64,000 nt of DNA from Thelonectria olida (GCA_020736575.1 JAGPYM010000008.1:806001-870000), one strand, 5' to 3'; shown: positions 23,445 to 38,200, counted from the first letter of the stretch. Numbers and translations are program-made. The notes: generated from the letters alone by a model not told the origin.

Positions 23445-26400
23445 CGTTGTGTGGCAGCAGCGAGGGCTACACCAGCGAGGGCATGAGTGGCGAGCGGGAA
23501 TTAATGATGTTTATTGGACTGGTGGAAATAGGTATGCTTCAAGGGGTCTGAACAGTGAAAGGTGCAGTCTTCTGTCTTTGGCTCCAAGGTTGACTCTGTG
23601 CAGGTAGCAGATTCGACCAAACGGGCCAGGAAGTCCGTAGCAAGTTTTGAAGGATGGTGAGAATGGTATATAAGGTAGGGAGGTGAGGATCGATATGTGA
23701 AGAGGGAAAGGATGACTGAGAATGTAGGAAAAGAAGGAGCGAAAGAAAGAAACAAAAGAACGAAACAGGACAATGGGGACAAGAAAAGGAAGGATAAACA
23801 AGCGGGTTCAGAGGTAAGGAAGGGGATGGCATACGAGGTGGATGCGGATGGAAAGCTTTGTATAAGACGACTGGATGCGAGCTGGATGTGACGGCCAGCT
23901 CCAGAGTTGTGGCGGTCGAGACGGGCGGGGCAGATGGAACCAGTTGACAGGCAAAGCCAAGCTCATTTCATGGATGCCTCTGCCACATGGCACAGGGACA
24001 TCAGCGAAGGAAGGGCGAGGGCGAAGCCACACAAGGCAGCGCGGGAAGAGATGCAGGAGAGGCGAGAGAGCGAGCAGAAGTGGCAGTGGCCGTCGCCGTG
24101 GCAGTCGAAAGAAGTTGGTGGCAGAAACCAAGTGGCACGCACGCACACCTTGGGCCTAGCACCTCGCGCCTTGCACCTCACAGGCTCACACCTCAGACCA
24201 GTGGTGTAGGTGCAGAAACCGGAGTCTAGGTAGAAGCTGGCTGGAGGCACCCTCCACCCCAACGCAGGTACCGCCCGGCGTGTACAAGGCCTTGTCGATG
24301 GGTGAATGCAGGCCTGGCCCAGATTGGGCGAAGAAGGACCTAGGGCACAGTCCGCTGTCTTTGACTTTGACGGGCAACGGAGAGGGGGACCGGCACGGGG
24401 TCGGGGTCGGAGACGGGGGAATGCTTGCGGCGACCAGTGCAGCAGACGACTAACAGCAACAAACGAACGAATGAGAAGGCCACGGTGGAGGAAGAATCAA
24501 CAGGTACGTTTGGAGTATATGTGGGAAAGAGGAGGGAAGAAGAGGTGAGAGGAGAAGGAGGGAAGCTGAGGAGGATCAGCAGAAGTATGGAGTACACGCA
24601 CTCACTCACAGACGCCCACACAGACGCCCACATGCATCATCAAGGGCCGCCGGCGGCCGAGACGTCGTTTCTGCTTGGATCTTGTCAGGTCCTGGACAAG
24701 TACAGCGTACCAGCCAAGCCCAAGGCCAGGGCCCGGGGGCCGGGGGATAAGAGAAGCAAGAACAAAGGATCCAGGCCAGGAGAGCTCGCGGCAGACAAGG
24801 GCAAAAGGCCCAGAAAGAGTATACGAGAGCCGTGGCCAGAACTAAAGAGATGGAATGGAAATGAAGATTGGGCTACGGAGGACCGAGGACGAATACTGTG
24901 CAATAGGATTGGACTGCACCTAGGACTGGGGTTGGGACGAACAGGGACGAAGAAACTAGAAAGCCAAGGGCACAATAGGATCAAGGGTGGCCACCGGGTC
25001 AAGACAGAAACCAGACGTCCGGGACCAGGCTGGAAAGGGTGCAAGCTTGCCAGCGCCGATGGAAGATTCAGACAAGGGCCGGTGCGGAAATCGTGCCAGT
25101 GTGGAGAAGCGAGTGTGCCTGGATGATTTCACTAGGGCGCTGTAAGAGAAGCGTGTATCAGAAGAGATTGACAGATTGGACGCGGTGCGTACGGCCACCA
25201 AGTATTCGTCAAGCTGGTCAGAAGTAGCTTGAGAACAGCGTCGAGGGTACGGTTGAGGCCTGCGGCTGGGGGCAGAGTGGCAGGGTGCATCTTGTGGCGG
25301 TCGTTAGTGATGACCCTAGAATCCAAGAGTTAGCTGTGGGAGACGAAGGAGTGAGGAGAGTGGCCAAAAAAGAATCAGAGTGAAGCAGTGAGGTGTGTGT
25401 CAGAAAGTAGCCAACAAGGGACGGGGGACAGTGGAGGGGCCATGACGAGCAGGGGGGAGGGGTGTGTTAGAGAATTGAACGTGTATATCCGTACGGAGCA
25501 AAGGTGTGTGAGCAGGTCTTTACTGTACAAAACCCATAGCCGACATTTTAGCATGAACGACAACTCTGAGGAGCATCAATTGGTCCATCTATGGCTTCTC
25601 ATAGCGAGCTGGAAGCCCAATCCGGAAAGGAAACGAGCTGAAAGACGTGTTGATGAGTTAGCAAACAACCACCTATTTGGCTCCAGCGGAAGTCTGTGAG
25701 TGGCTGGCGTGCCCGGGTCGTCAGTCTAAACTGTGTTCATCGGAAGGCTTCGATGACCGGCATATTCAGTAGGTCGTGATTCGATTCAAGCCTTCGTCAA
25801 TGGCGTCTTTGGAGTGACATGGAGGGGATGCGAAGCAAGTGGAGGGCGAGAGAGTATGCTTTATCCCCGTCATCGTGACAAAGACCAGGGTTTGCTTTCC
25901 CGCCTGTGCAGGCAATGTGGGTGATGGCATCATGATGGATGCCTTCCTAGTATCAGAGCAACCTGAGGGCTTGCTCGGATCCCTCGTTCGTATTCATTCT
26001 GCCATGACTGGTTCGGTTTTTCTTCTTCTCTTCTCGAATACAGCCAAACCCGGCTAGTCAATCGATCCTCTTGAATTACAAGGTTTGCACGATCGCTGGA
26101 GTGTTCCGGGGCCAGTGAGACTTTGGGTCTGACCGGATTGAAGCCTGTTCGTCCCAGATTGACTGGGACAAGGAAGATGGCCAAGGGCACTGGACGACGA
26201 AAGACGGCGAGTGCTGAAAGTGAAATAGGTCCCCTTTCCCTTCTATCGTGGTCAATAGTCAATGGATGGTCCATGCAAGACAAGGGCCGGCCTCATGGCC
26301 AGGGATGTGGTTAATCGCCGCGCGGGAAGTGGGCGTGGATCTCAAGAACCGCCCACCAACGAGCACGTTGTTTGGGCCGTCTCAATGGCGCGTTAAGCTC

Positions 26401-26640
26401 CTGGTGGAGGCTCAGCCTTCGTAGAGGGGGCGTGCGTTCAGAAGGGAGAACTTGCGTCTGCACAAGGTGAAGTGAAGGGGGAAATGTTGGTTTGGCCAGC
26501 GCGTCTGAGGGGCCGCTGTGTTGTTCTAGATTCTTCTCTCTGCATTGTGCAGTCTGCAGTTTCGGTGAGTTGGTGTGGTGAAGTTGTCGGGTAGTGGTTA
26601 AAAAGGGATCAGGATGTGAATGAAGTGTGGCTGATGCAGC
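23445..26640. other. Promoter and leader of the coiled-coil gene, then gene-free DNA
   Basis: The minus strand from 23445 to about 23830 is CT-rich and holds a CTTATATACC element, which fits a promoter. A 12-bp unit is duplicated exactly at 24607-24630. The 233-codon open frame at 24425-25126 is purine-rich, without motifs, and I do not call it. Beyond about 25300 I see nothing. Confidence 0.4.
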
Positions 26641-27663
26641 TTGGTTGGTACTATTGGCATTCTGCTTCAATCCTTCTTTCCTTCCTTCTTTTGTACCTTC
26701 TCCGTTAGCTTTGCATTAATTGTTCCTGCCTGCACACCCCCAACGCTAGCCAACATCAACCTCAACCTCAACACCTCCAACCTCTCTATTCCATCTTCTA
26801 CCTCTTGTTTATTACTACCAACATCCCGGTTTATTCCCCTGGTTGCTTCACAGGATGCACAACACGATGCCTTTCCTACCCACGCTTGAGACTGCAGTCA
26901 GCATTTCTTGCAGATACCAGTGACGACTTCGTTCTCTTATCTGCCTTGGAAGCTGGCCTCCATTGGAATAAGGAAACGACGCCCGCCTTGGATGGCGTGG
27001 ATATACCCGAGATCACGCCTCGTCGAGACCCTTTGCAGCATCATTCTTCGTCATCGTTCATAGTCCAGCCATGCAGATCATCCTCGTTCAGCCGGCTCCT
27101 TCTTTGCCCTTTGGCCAACTTTGGCATTGGTCCTGGGCAACCATTGTACGGCTTGACTAAAAGTGCATCCCGAGAGCCCTTCCCCTCCCACGCTAACACC
27201 AAACGGATGTAAGCTTTTGGCGGCTGAAGCGACTGGACAAGCCTGTGCTTAGGAAACCCAACCGACAATTTCGACATCAACAACAGACCAAGGGCCCAGT
27301 CGACGCCACAGCGGCCACGCGCCTGTCCTCGCACACCTAACAAGAGAGCTGGATCATGGAACAACATGGATGGCGCCCCACGCTGCCCTAGTCGCTGAGC
27401 TCCACGACGACAGCAACAACCCGTCCATTTAACAGAAACGGGTGGGCATGGATGATCCAAGAAATGACCGAAACCTTTATGCCTCTTCTTGTCAATTGGT
27501 GTGTCTAACCTTTAGAACCTTTTGCTATTGCTTTTGGGTTCTTCTGTCTTTCTTTGTCTCTCTATGCGTTTACCTGCTCGCTTCTCTCACAATACCTTCT
27601 CACGACTCCGAGCATGGCCTCGCCTCAATCCTGCAGGACCCTCTCACCCTTGCAACAGTTCCT

Positions 27664-28022
27664 ATGACTTCTCAAGGCGTCGATTTCTCCGGCCTCCCAA
27701 TCTTCTTCCCTGGTCCTTCATCAGAGTCGTCGTCATCGTCATCATTGGGCAGGATGAACCAGAGCGCCGACACCCCACTCCACAACCCCACCAACCACGC
27801 CTTTCTGGGACTGCCTCTCAACCGCCGAAATGGCTCCCGTGTCAACTCGCGCCGTTGGGCTTTCGGGAGGCGCCAAGGTAGTCTCGACTGCGTCCCTATG
27901 AGACTCGAGGTGGAGGCGCAACTGCGTGTGGCTTGATTGGGAAGGCTGCTGTTGAATGGCTTTTTGCAGCTCTTGCTGTCCTCTTCGTGACGGGTCTCCA
28001 GCTTTTGGCCTATCGAGACTAA
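27664..28022 (+). CDS. Very tentative small two-exon ORF after a leader-like region
   Basis: The plus strand at about 26650-26830 and again at 27510-27610 looks like a CT-rich fungal 5' leader. From the ATG at 27664, exon 27664-27877 could join 27970-28022 (GTAGTC donor, TTTTTGCAG acceptor) to give 88 aa in frame. The product has a poly-Ser stretch, a basic middle (RRNGSRVNSRRWAFGRRQ) and a hydrophobic end. No branch point is convincing and I recognise no family. It may instead be a non-coding transcript or the remains of a longer gene. Confidence 0.15.
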
Positions 28023-31000
28023 CTAGTCAGAGTCTCCATGATGAGGGACACGCACGATATTAGTGGCTCACGGCCATGTTTGACCATCTGCAAGGATTGT
28101 GGGCCGCAGGTGGAATCACTCCCCGGGGTTTCAACCCAAAATCGGATTCTAACTGGACCCTCCAAAAGCAAGACAAGCACCGGGACAGGCTCAGACACAG
28201 GTGCGGATGGGCACGATCGTTCCGGAGAAAACCAGGTGGGAGCGAGAGATGTCTTACTCCGTAGTAGTCCTACCCCGATTTACTTGACGTGGCTTCTAAC
28301 GCAAATGGTCAGTATTGCATTGCGACACAGCTCACAAATCCCTTTTTGTCTTCTTCTGTTCAACAGCACAGTACCTAAACAACCTGGCTATGAGGCTCGC
28401 AGATCGTCGCACAGCACAAGACCTCTCGACACAACGATTATGTCTCGAATCAGGCGAGCCTGGTCCTGTTCTTGCCGAGCCTCATGTCACCCTACCTCGC
28501 CCCGTCCCTGCAGGACGACCAGCCTGTGAATGCTAACCGCCATCACAAATTCCTAGCTGCGGCACGGCCCTCGACCCCGAGTCCCCGAGATATGTCAATC
28601 TCTAAGGGAAGCAATTCCAGCACTCATAGTCTCATGAGAATGACGACGATTACCATTGCGATGCAAATTGGCTACGCTAGACGCATGGGGATCCTTACTC
28701 GGGGGAGGCCCCTTCAACTTGGTGATACGAAGAATAGAAGCAGTCAGCACGGCTCTCGAAATCGACTTGCCATCCGGACAAAGACCCAAGGGCGTGAGGA
28801 CATTGGTTCATCATTGCACAATTCAAAAACAGCATCAAGTGTTACAAGAAGTTACCTCATCATTTACCTCAGCTTTACTAGCCGCGGGGACTGGGGTGGC
28901 TTGCAATGACTTGAATTGCAGCAATAGTCTTATGCCGCTCGGTAGCCCGGTCCTTGGCCGATCCAGATGGGTACCAGGCCGTTAAACAACTGGCCAAGGA
29001 TGACATCCTTCTCGACATGAGCTGCTTCAGCTAGGGTCCTTGGTGGCGGGTGCAGGCTTCACTCGAACCATCGAGTTGGCAACCCGGTAACCAGCGCGAG
29101 GTAATGTGGCTTTTTCTCCCTTTTCAGCCTCACGTGGAGCTCAATCCGAATGACCCCGTCACTCTGGTTAGATGCAATAGTTACTGGCACTAAGTACAAA
29201 GTTCTTCGGTGTTTTCTTGGTCTAGGGTTTAAAATCACGGGATGACTGTGCCGTTGGGGGTACAGGACCTGATCCACCAGCGATTTCCTCAACCCAGGAT
29301 GCCCTGTCCTGCTTGACAAGAAACCGTTGCGGGTACGCAAGCGGATGCTTGTTCGGCGGGCTGATGGTCCAGGCTCAATCATCAAGACAGTTGTTGCCAC
29401 CGAACCGACAGCGGGAATTACACCAACCACTAACTCACTCCGCCGCAGGACTCATATCATGGTTTGTAAGTTTCATCAACGCCTAGGAAGGCCGGGCTAT
29501 TTGATTACTAATAAAATGCCGGAGACAAGCCGTGTTGCAGGAGTCCAGACATACTGTGCTGGGTGCTAGGTGAGAAGGGTGCGGTGCATTGAGGACGTCT
29601 TACCATCGGATTGCTTGGCCATCGAGGATGGTCAACAAATGGCAACGCTCTGACTGAAGGAAATAGCTGTTCAGACGGTGGCGACATTGAGGATACCTTA
29701 GACGGCCCCACACATGGAGGAAAGCACACGTCAATCAGGAATGATAGCCACCACCTGCATCAAAGGCAGCCGCGGTCGACCGAGTCGCCGAGTCCGCCAG
29801 AGTCAATTCAGCAAATACATCCAATCAGAGCAAGGACGGGAGTTTGTACCACTTGCCGATGCGACGTCAATCTTCCTTCCCAGCAGCTGGACGAGATGGG
29901 GCATGGGATATCGACAATACGTCCGCCTCACACGATCCCACACTCGCCCAGGCGCAGACGTGAAAATCGCCCCACGGACATAATTTGGAGATATTAGCAA
30001 GTGAAATCCAACCTGCGTTAGTTAATCTATGGAGGACAACGGCCGGGGCACGCACTTGGTAGCTTCCCTGGCTCATGATCCATCAGGGAATTGCAGGCAG
30101 GAACCCTTGCAAGGCACTTGACAAGGCACTGGGCCGAGTGGGTCAAATGTTGGTGGGCTGAAGTTCTGAAGCAGCGAAGCACTTGAATCAAGAACCCCAC
30201 CCCATGTCGAAATTGGACATCTGAAACATGCTTCCACCCCTCCTTCCTGATTCTTTCTTCTTTGGTTCCCAAGTCCCCTCCTCGCTTACTCCATGCCCAT
30301 GGATTATCGTTGTGCATGGGCCACGCACATGCTGAATTTCTTTTTCTTTCCCCTCCCCAACGCCCAACATGTCAAGCCCTTGAATCATGGGATGAACCCA
30401 TCAAGCGTGGATGACAGCTGCTCAATTTCACTCTCAATTTCCCTCCTCCCCTTCTTATGCAGCCTCTCATCAGCCCCGAGACCCATGCGGGCAGGGAAAA
30501 CACCAACGACGTGTTCCGCCATTACACGAAGCTCTTCCGGATACTCAACCAGGACCAGGAATCTTGCCTTTCCCCCCGGTCGCTTTCGTTCCCACTTTCA
30601 GCTGGGCTGTTTTCCGCCATCTCGCTGCTACTCTGCACATTCGAGGCACTGACACACGCGAGCTGCTTGCCATGCTTTCACTACTGTACTGTATCCCTAC
30701 AGCTGCAGGACAGAGCGCTAGATAACCCCGTTGCTATGTAACTTGCGGTAAGCAAGGCTGGATTCGGGGAACTTGTTCGTCACACCAACCTCATCCATCA
30801 GTCACCATCACCCGCTCGCTCTTGTCATCGTTCGGCCCCTGCTGTCGAGCCCCCAGCCGCCTCAATGGCTCCGACACCGACCTTGACCCCGACTCCTCCG
30901 CTTCTTGACCCGTTGCGTCTCCGTGGATGCAATGCCAAAATACCCAGCATCTCCGCCGGCCTCCGAGCTTCGGGATATCCGGTGCCTTCTGCTAAGCACT

Positions 31001-34000
31001 CTGACCCCTCCCGAGTCTGCGAGATATTTGGTTCTCCATTTGGCCATTGTGTCTTCCCATCGTCTTTGTTCTTCCGACAGGTCCGTCATGCAGTCATTCA
31101 AATGCCGCTCAAGCCCCGAACACCAACCTCTTCTGCCGTCTTTCGCCATCGAAACCCTATCTCCGGTAAGTACAACGCCCAGTGCCTCGCTTCAGGAACA
31201 TGTACACCCTTGCTTTTTGCTTTTTGAAAGTCTCCGTCCGATTGGGAAGCACTGGACTTAGTGTCTGCACCCGTAGCCAACGAGGTCAACAACGCCCAAA
31301 CCCACTCGATTAATTCAACTCAAAGACGAGCCTCGGCCCTGTGGCTGGCCAATCCATGCATCTTCGCCACACATACCCCGCTTGGCTCCCGTCCCATCCT
31401 CTGGCTCAAGGCCTCTTGAACAAGGACAGGTCGACTATGTATGTTGTGCTGCATCGTGCTACGCGCGAGACCGGCAACCACCAAGCTGACTATACCTCGA
31501 ATGCTGACGCTGACACCGATCATCGGTCTGTCGAGCGGTGAGCCCCAGGAAGCTCGGCAACTGATCTGTGACGGCGACGGGCAATTTTTACGCCCATTAT
31601 CGTCCTCGTATCTTGATCCTTTTTCGTGCCCCAGATTCATTTTCCACCTTACCCTTGATCGATCGCCATCTCGGAAGTTTCCTGGGTCTTGGCGCTAGCC
31701 ATAGGCAATTGACCGGGACCAAAAGCCTCATCAAAGAAAAAAACCAAATGATCACTGGACTCGAAGCCACGGACCCTCTAAAAGACGTACGATTTCATGA
31801 ATCCTCTCCGCCAGCCCGCCTGGTCTGCCTTGGTTGGTGGCCGTCCAAAGCGATAGATCGGCAACTAGCCTTAGCGACTAGCCCTCGTGGTCGGCCCAAA
31901 CCGGTGGTACCCTTGTCGATTCCTGATCTAACCCTTCCGATCTTGGTGCGGGTCTAGACTCCAACTTCATTGTCCATGCTAGGTAGGGCACGCCTGGTTT
32001 GAAATCCACCAAACGGTCGGCAAGGGAGAGGGCGGAATTGCCCTCACTCAGCCTAATGCGAGGTTTACGCCACAGTCCGTGAAATCCCAAGCTCGCCGGG
32101 GCTAGTCAATGCTCGGTGTGTATTGGATCGGCGAGCACGTGTGGTAGGCTTCCGCTCAACCATTGAGAACTCTGTTTTCGGGCTATCCTGGGCGGTCCAA
32201 TGTCCATACGATATTGGCCATGTAAGCTCCCGACACGATAATCCCATAGGCTGTCGAGAAAAGTCTAGTGTTTCGCCAGCCGCACACGACCGGCGATACT
32301 GCACGCAACATTGAGGAGACGACGCCTTGTCCAAGATTCCGGGTGCCAGGCTCGACTCGACTCCTAGTGCAACTGCAACAAAGGACCCCGGGTCCTTGTC
32401 GTTCGAATTACATCACCGATGATGCTTGTTGTTCGAGAAAGTTTCGCTTTGATGACAACGATGATGGTCTCGGATAACTCAGTAGGCGCACACACCTTAT
32501 TTACAACTATGTGGAAGATTGCAGCTGAAACATAACAACACAATCAGCAACGCGTCCTCAAAGGCCGTGGCATATATCCAAATTTGGATACGAGGTGTAC
32601 GAGGTCGGCTGCCTCAATAGCGGCTTACCGAGATGCAGCCCTGCGTCAATGACAACCTTATGGCGTTGCCTCGCATTCGGGACCAAATACACAATCTGGT
32701 GGAGGATTTGTGCAACATACTACCCTGGACCAGAAATGCGAGATGGCTAGGCAATGGGACATAGCTTTAGACGCAGAGCCCAGGTGACCTGGAACCATGC
32801 TACCGTGTCCACGGGACGAGGGGACTTGCAGCTGGCTCGTCTTGTTGGCTCGATGCTCAGCAGATGGATGTTCTCTGTCTATCGATGACAAGTCTCACAT
32901 GGCATCGTTGCTGGCCGATCCAGATCAGCACAAACCCTGCTAGCATTCCCCAGCTCATCTGGGAATCACCCGAGAACCCACAAGCTCCGAGATTTAAGGC
33001 ACTCCATCGCGTAGTGATCGACATTCGAGGCTGTAACAACCGTTGAGAAACCCCATTCACACGAGGGTTGTCCAACCTCGTGCCACGGGAGGCCTAGGGA
33101 TGAGCAGCCGCTGCGTCGACGGTGGCGTTCATGAATGTGACGAAATCGGGTTCGGCAATGTCGCTCACTTGTCTAAATCGAACCGTTGCTTTGTTAGCAT
33201 GCGCATCCATGTTTTGCATCCAACGGGAGACATGCGAGATTCCCCTTGGAGGGATAACGCGGTACGCACCTGGAAGCGAAGTATGTAATCCGTACTGGTG
33301 CAAGGAACGGGAAAGGAAACCTGGCCGAAAGGAATCAAAAGCAAAGCAACAAGTCAGGCAAGGCGGGCAAAAGCCACGGCAGGGTATCTCCTCATGATGA
33401 CGCTGCGGTTTCTTGGCCTAATTACTCGACATTGCCTGGTAATTTCCGGCAATTCCTCTTCAGGATCTAGTCACTTGTGACAATTACCACAACAGGGAAG
33501 CTTTCCCACCCGTCGCTCTGCTTGAACCGAATGCCGGACTCACAGAGTTCGACCCGGAACGCATTGGGTTGCTCACGGACGTCGGACTGGACGAGAAGGG
33601 AAGCTCGCCGGGCTCGGCATGTTGGCTGTCTATTTGCAACGGTATAAAGCATTCACACAGCTGGGGCCCTGCCGTCTGACTTGGATTAGAAAGGATCAAA
33701 GGAAGGGAAAGGAGCGAGACTCGGCGAGATTTGTTGGTCCCGTCCCTCTCGCAAATGTTCCCCTTTTCCGACCGCCTGCTGCTCCACGACTCTAACTTAC
33801 GAACATTGCTGGTTGAGATGCGTTGCTGATGTTGGCTTGTATAGGTCTACTACGTAGGGACTTCTCCAGCTGAAAGCGCCCGCTATGCTCCACATGGCAG
33901 TTGAAAGGCTTTGCATCAAGCCATTGAAGATTTGATTCCGCCACCCTCACCCTTGCTGGTTGACGATCCCCGTCGGCCAGGGATCTAGCATTCAGCGCCA

Positions 34001-35220
34001 TGCTCACCGGTTGTTCTGCTTCTGTCATGTCCTGTAACTGAGTTATGCATAACGGTAGTGACGGACCGACTTTGGGAAACCGGCTTATGACTGGAGGCTC
34101 CTGGTGCCCGGGTCAGCTTACCTCCCAATCTGCCACATCTCATCCGTCCCCTTCATCTAACAAGCAATGTCGGAATAGGGGAAGCAGAGGGCACGTACGA
34201 AGTAAGGTACCTGGGCAACCTTTCAGCGCGATGCCCTGGCGAATTCGGGCACGTCAAACGGCCGCTAGCGCCGCCTTCATTACGCCCCATGTCCATGTCC
34301 TGTTTCACGCTTCCCTCTGGCGCCCTCTTGGTTTTTTTTTCTTCTTTTTCTCTGCTCCTCTTCGGTCCCTCAGCCGAGCTGCTCTGGACGGCCGCCGTCT
34401 GTGCTGGGGGGATATTTCCGGCTCCGCAACCACGGCCGGATCCGCTTGAAGTCCAATCCCGTATCTATCCCATATATGTCCATCACAGGTGAGGCCTGCG
34501 ACCGCGACGATATTGCAATCATTCGTATCCTGTGCCTACGTTTTTGCAGTGTTCCGAGGGCGTGCTGAATTGCTTGGTCCTTGGGTTCGCGTGCGAGTGG
34601 AGAGTGAACAGCCGATTCCACGCGTTCGCAGGTGTCAAAATGATTATACGAAGGAGAAAAAAGCAAACATGAAGGATGAACAGGAAAGAAAAGAAAAAAA
34701 TCGCTTCCTATTTCCCAAGTTTGCCGCACCAGACGACAAACGCTTTCTATGCCATACCGTAGGTACCTAGGTAGTAAGTAAATAAGTGTAAAAAATAGGT
34801 ATCTCTCATGCGTGATGAACCCCAGACAAAAAGGGCCACTCTTCTCCTCTCTGTCATGTCCTGAATAAGAAATGCTCGCTGTCTGCATCTGTCAACAGAG
34901 AATACGAATACAACAGAGACATTCTGTACATTGCGGCCGGCCCCATCTTCTATTCTCTTCTCGTCCTCGCAAACCTCGCCGATAGCTTTCCCCTTTTGCT
35001 GAACAGACTTCCGGAAAGAGAACCCTACAAACGAAATGAAAACTTGAAACCCGTCCTTATCCATGACTCTCTGCCTTTTTCCCTTCCACCGACCCCGACT
35101 TTGATGCTTCATCAGGGTTCGTTAGATGTAAATGAGTACGATAAAGTAATGAGGTGAACATTGTGATACATGCGAGACACGGTCGTGAGAATGTGCGAAT
35201 TGAGTCTGTCCTCACGAGTC
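28023..35220. other. 7.2 kb gene-poor DNA
   Basis: No open frame here has a recognisable motif. I see no long terminal repeats, no transposase or reverse-transcriptase fragments, and no strong AT-rich signature of repeat-induced point mutation. The last part (about 34480-35220) is AT-richer and probably holds the 3' flank of the histidine kinase gene. Confidence 0.4.
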
Positions 35221-38200
35221 TTAGTGAGGAGGGAAGATCCGGTCTTTGAACGATGAGCTTTGTGAACTCAAGCTATTGCGCTTGTGATCGTCTTTGACGG
35301 TTCCCAGTGGCGTATTTTCCCCATTCTGGCTGTCGTTGGTGCCAGAGTTCTGCTGTTGAGGCACCTTTTTAGTGAGGAGTCCCTTGGTTCTCTCGGCTGA
35401 TGCCTTTTCTCCAGCAATGATGCACATCTTTTCTGGGTTGGACTCGCTGTTTCCTCGATTCTTGGTCAGCTTCCTGCGCTGGCGATTCTGTGTCCCGGAG
35501 CCATCGATGACCGAACCAATATCCACCGAGTGGTTCTCGCTCGAAGGACGACTCGGACTGACATCGTTGTTGGACACGCAGGTCGAAGTGTCTCGGATCG
35601 GGATTGGTGGTGATTTGTGCTCGTGGTAGATGGGGCTGTCCATTGCCCGGATGCCTGCTGCGTCAATGGGCTGGTTGAAGACTGCAGCTTCCGCCATTGG
35701 ATCTAGGGGAGGATGAGATTGTTGTTGTTGAGACTTGACGACTGGGGGCGACGGCGAAGGTCGCTGGTTCACAGTAGACGGCCCATTAGACCGAGGGGAA
35801 TGTGCTGGGTGTGAGTTCGGGGAAGTTCTAGCAGTGTCCAACGTTGGAGACTATCATGCGTTAGTTGACGTCTTCGTTGAGCAGCGGCAAAGGGATGCTC
35901 ACTTCTGGGCTGAGATAGGCGTCGAGCTTCTTCTTCAGCACGTCAGACCTGACAGGCTTCGCCAGATAGTCATTCATGCCAGCAGCCAGACACTTCTCCC
36001 GGTCTCCTTGGATGGCCGACGCAGTCATAGCGATGACCAGAGTCTTGCGCACTGCATCCAGAGGATCTTTCCTAATCAGTTTCGTGGCTTCGTAGCCGTC
36101 TAGAACAGGCATTTGCACATCCATGAGGACGATATGATATGGCTTGCCTTGCTTGGCCTTCTCGCGAAGGCCCTCGACTGCCTTGAGACCGTTCTCATAC
36201 GCCACAACGCCGGCGAATCCAAGACGCTGAACGTATTGAATGGCAATCTTTTGGTTGATGGGATTGTCCTCGGCAACGCAAATGCGGACGTCCTTCTTGG
36301 GGATGTGAGCAAGGTCCACGAGAGAATTCGGCAAGTGCACTCTATCCAAGGGCGATGCCATCGAAAATCGATCAATTGGAGGGGATGACTTCGTAAGTGC
36401 ATCGCCTGCCGTGGCATCTGATTTGGCCTTCTCAAAAGTGACGGTAAACCAGGCGGTTGTACCGATATTCTCTGTGCTCTCCAGCTGGATCTTGCCCTTC
36501 ATCATCATTTGGATCAGGTTCTTGCAAATGCTCAGGCCCAGACCACTTCCACCATATTTTCTTGCCGTGCTGGCATCGGCCTGACTGAAGGGCTGGAAAA
36601 GCTTGGCCAGCTGCTGCGGTGGGATGCCAATGCCGGTATCTCTGACCCAGAATGTCAGAGTTGCATGTTCATTCGTTTCCTTGTCTAGACGGGCTCCAAT
36701 GGTGATGGAACCATCCTCTGTGAACTTGAGACTGTTGCCAATTAGGTTGCCGAGAACCTGATGGAGTCGGATCGGGTCACCATAGATGAGCATTGGCGGT
36801 AGCTTTATGTCCTGGACAATCTTGACATTCTTCTTGGAGGTCTTTTCCCGGTTGCTGTACGAAGCAGCTCGGACAACCTCGCGAACCATGTCCTCTGGGT
36901 TGAAGGCAATGATGTAAAGCTTCATTTTGTCGGCCTCCATCTTCGAAAAGTCGAGGATATCGTTGATGACCGTTAGCAATAGATCGGCAGAGACACGGAT
37001 GGAATCCGCCATCTCGAGCTGATCGGGGTCCAACTTGCTATCCCGGAGCAGCTCCGAGTTTCCAATGACGCCGTTGAGTGGCGTTCGGAGTTCGTGTGAG
37101 ACATTGGCCAAGAAGATGGACTTGGCCTTGGCAGCTTCCTCGGCGAGCTTGACGTTCCGTTTGGCTTCTGCCTCGGCATTCTTTGCCTTCGTCTCTGCCT
37201 TGAGCGCCTTCGTAAGGGCCTGCTTCTGGAATGCCACCATGGATCGATTCTCTGCCGAGATCTTCTCGAGATTTTTCATCGACATGGCGTTTGAGTAACT
37301 GATACCGATCTGGTTGACGAGTAGCTGCAACACAGTGACGTTGCGATCAGTAAAGGCACCAGGCTCACCCTCGAGATAAAGCACGCCAAGCAAGGGGTTT
37401 TGTCCGTGAGAAATGGGTATGGCAATGATGCTTCTGCCAACGGGATTCCTCTGAAGCCACGTCTCATTCACGTTGCCAAACCGTTCATCAGCAATTAGAT
37501 CGTGCACGAAGACTGGCTCCAAGAAACGCGTGCAGTAGAGAACGACGTTTTCGGCAATCAACGAAGCTCCTGACAAAGGCAAGCCAGGGATATGAGCCAT
37601 GGCACCTCTCTCCGAATCGCCACTGGCTGCTAGACACCAAGAGTCTGTGTCGTTATCCTTGACGACGATGGCTGCCAGAGTTGCAGAACCGCCCTGTGTT
37701 TGCAAGATAACATCGCACATGGTCTTGAGAAGCTCGTCCACCTGCAGTACAGACGAAATGACTTGCGACGAGACCAGAATGGCATGCAAGTCGATCATAT
37801 CGAGCGCAGGCAGTCCAGCCCCAGGTTCCGTCTGCATGTTCATTGAGCCTCGCCAAGCGCCGATGCGTTCTCCTTTGAACTCATTCATCAGGTTGTTGGA
37901 GGTGACATGAGTCAGATCGGCGCCGTCTTCGCCGTCTACAGCTCGGTATTGCACCGACGTCGTGTCGGCAACAAAGTCAGTCTGCACACCCTGTTCCACG
38001 GTTTGGCGACTTCGAGTTGGACCATGCAACAACAAGCTGTGCTCTTCCTCGATAGCCCTGGAAACACCGGTAGCACCTAGTTGTCGGAACAGTGCAACGG
38101 CATCGCGAAGTGCTGCGCGAGCTGAGCGACGTCCTTTTCTGCGAATGAAGAGCCCTGCCATGAGGAAGTTGCCGAGCGCCTCGTCGAAGATGGCGTCATA

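Noticed and set aside
24425..25126. 233-codon plus-strand open frame upstream of the coiled-coil gene
   Set aside because: Purine-rich, basic, without motifs or splice context; it looks like the complement of a pyrimidine-rich leader.
29041..29100. Possible tRNA B-box (GGTTCGAG on the minus strand)
   Set aside because: The closing CC of the B box, an A box and a cloverleaf are not visible.
28023..34500. Degraded transposon in the gene-poor interval
   Set aside because: I looked for terminal repeats, reverse-transcriptase or transposase motifs and AT-rich RIP DNA and found none. A database search would be needed to exclude an old relic.
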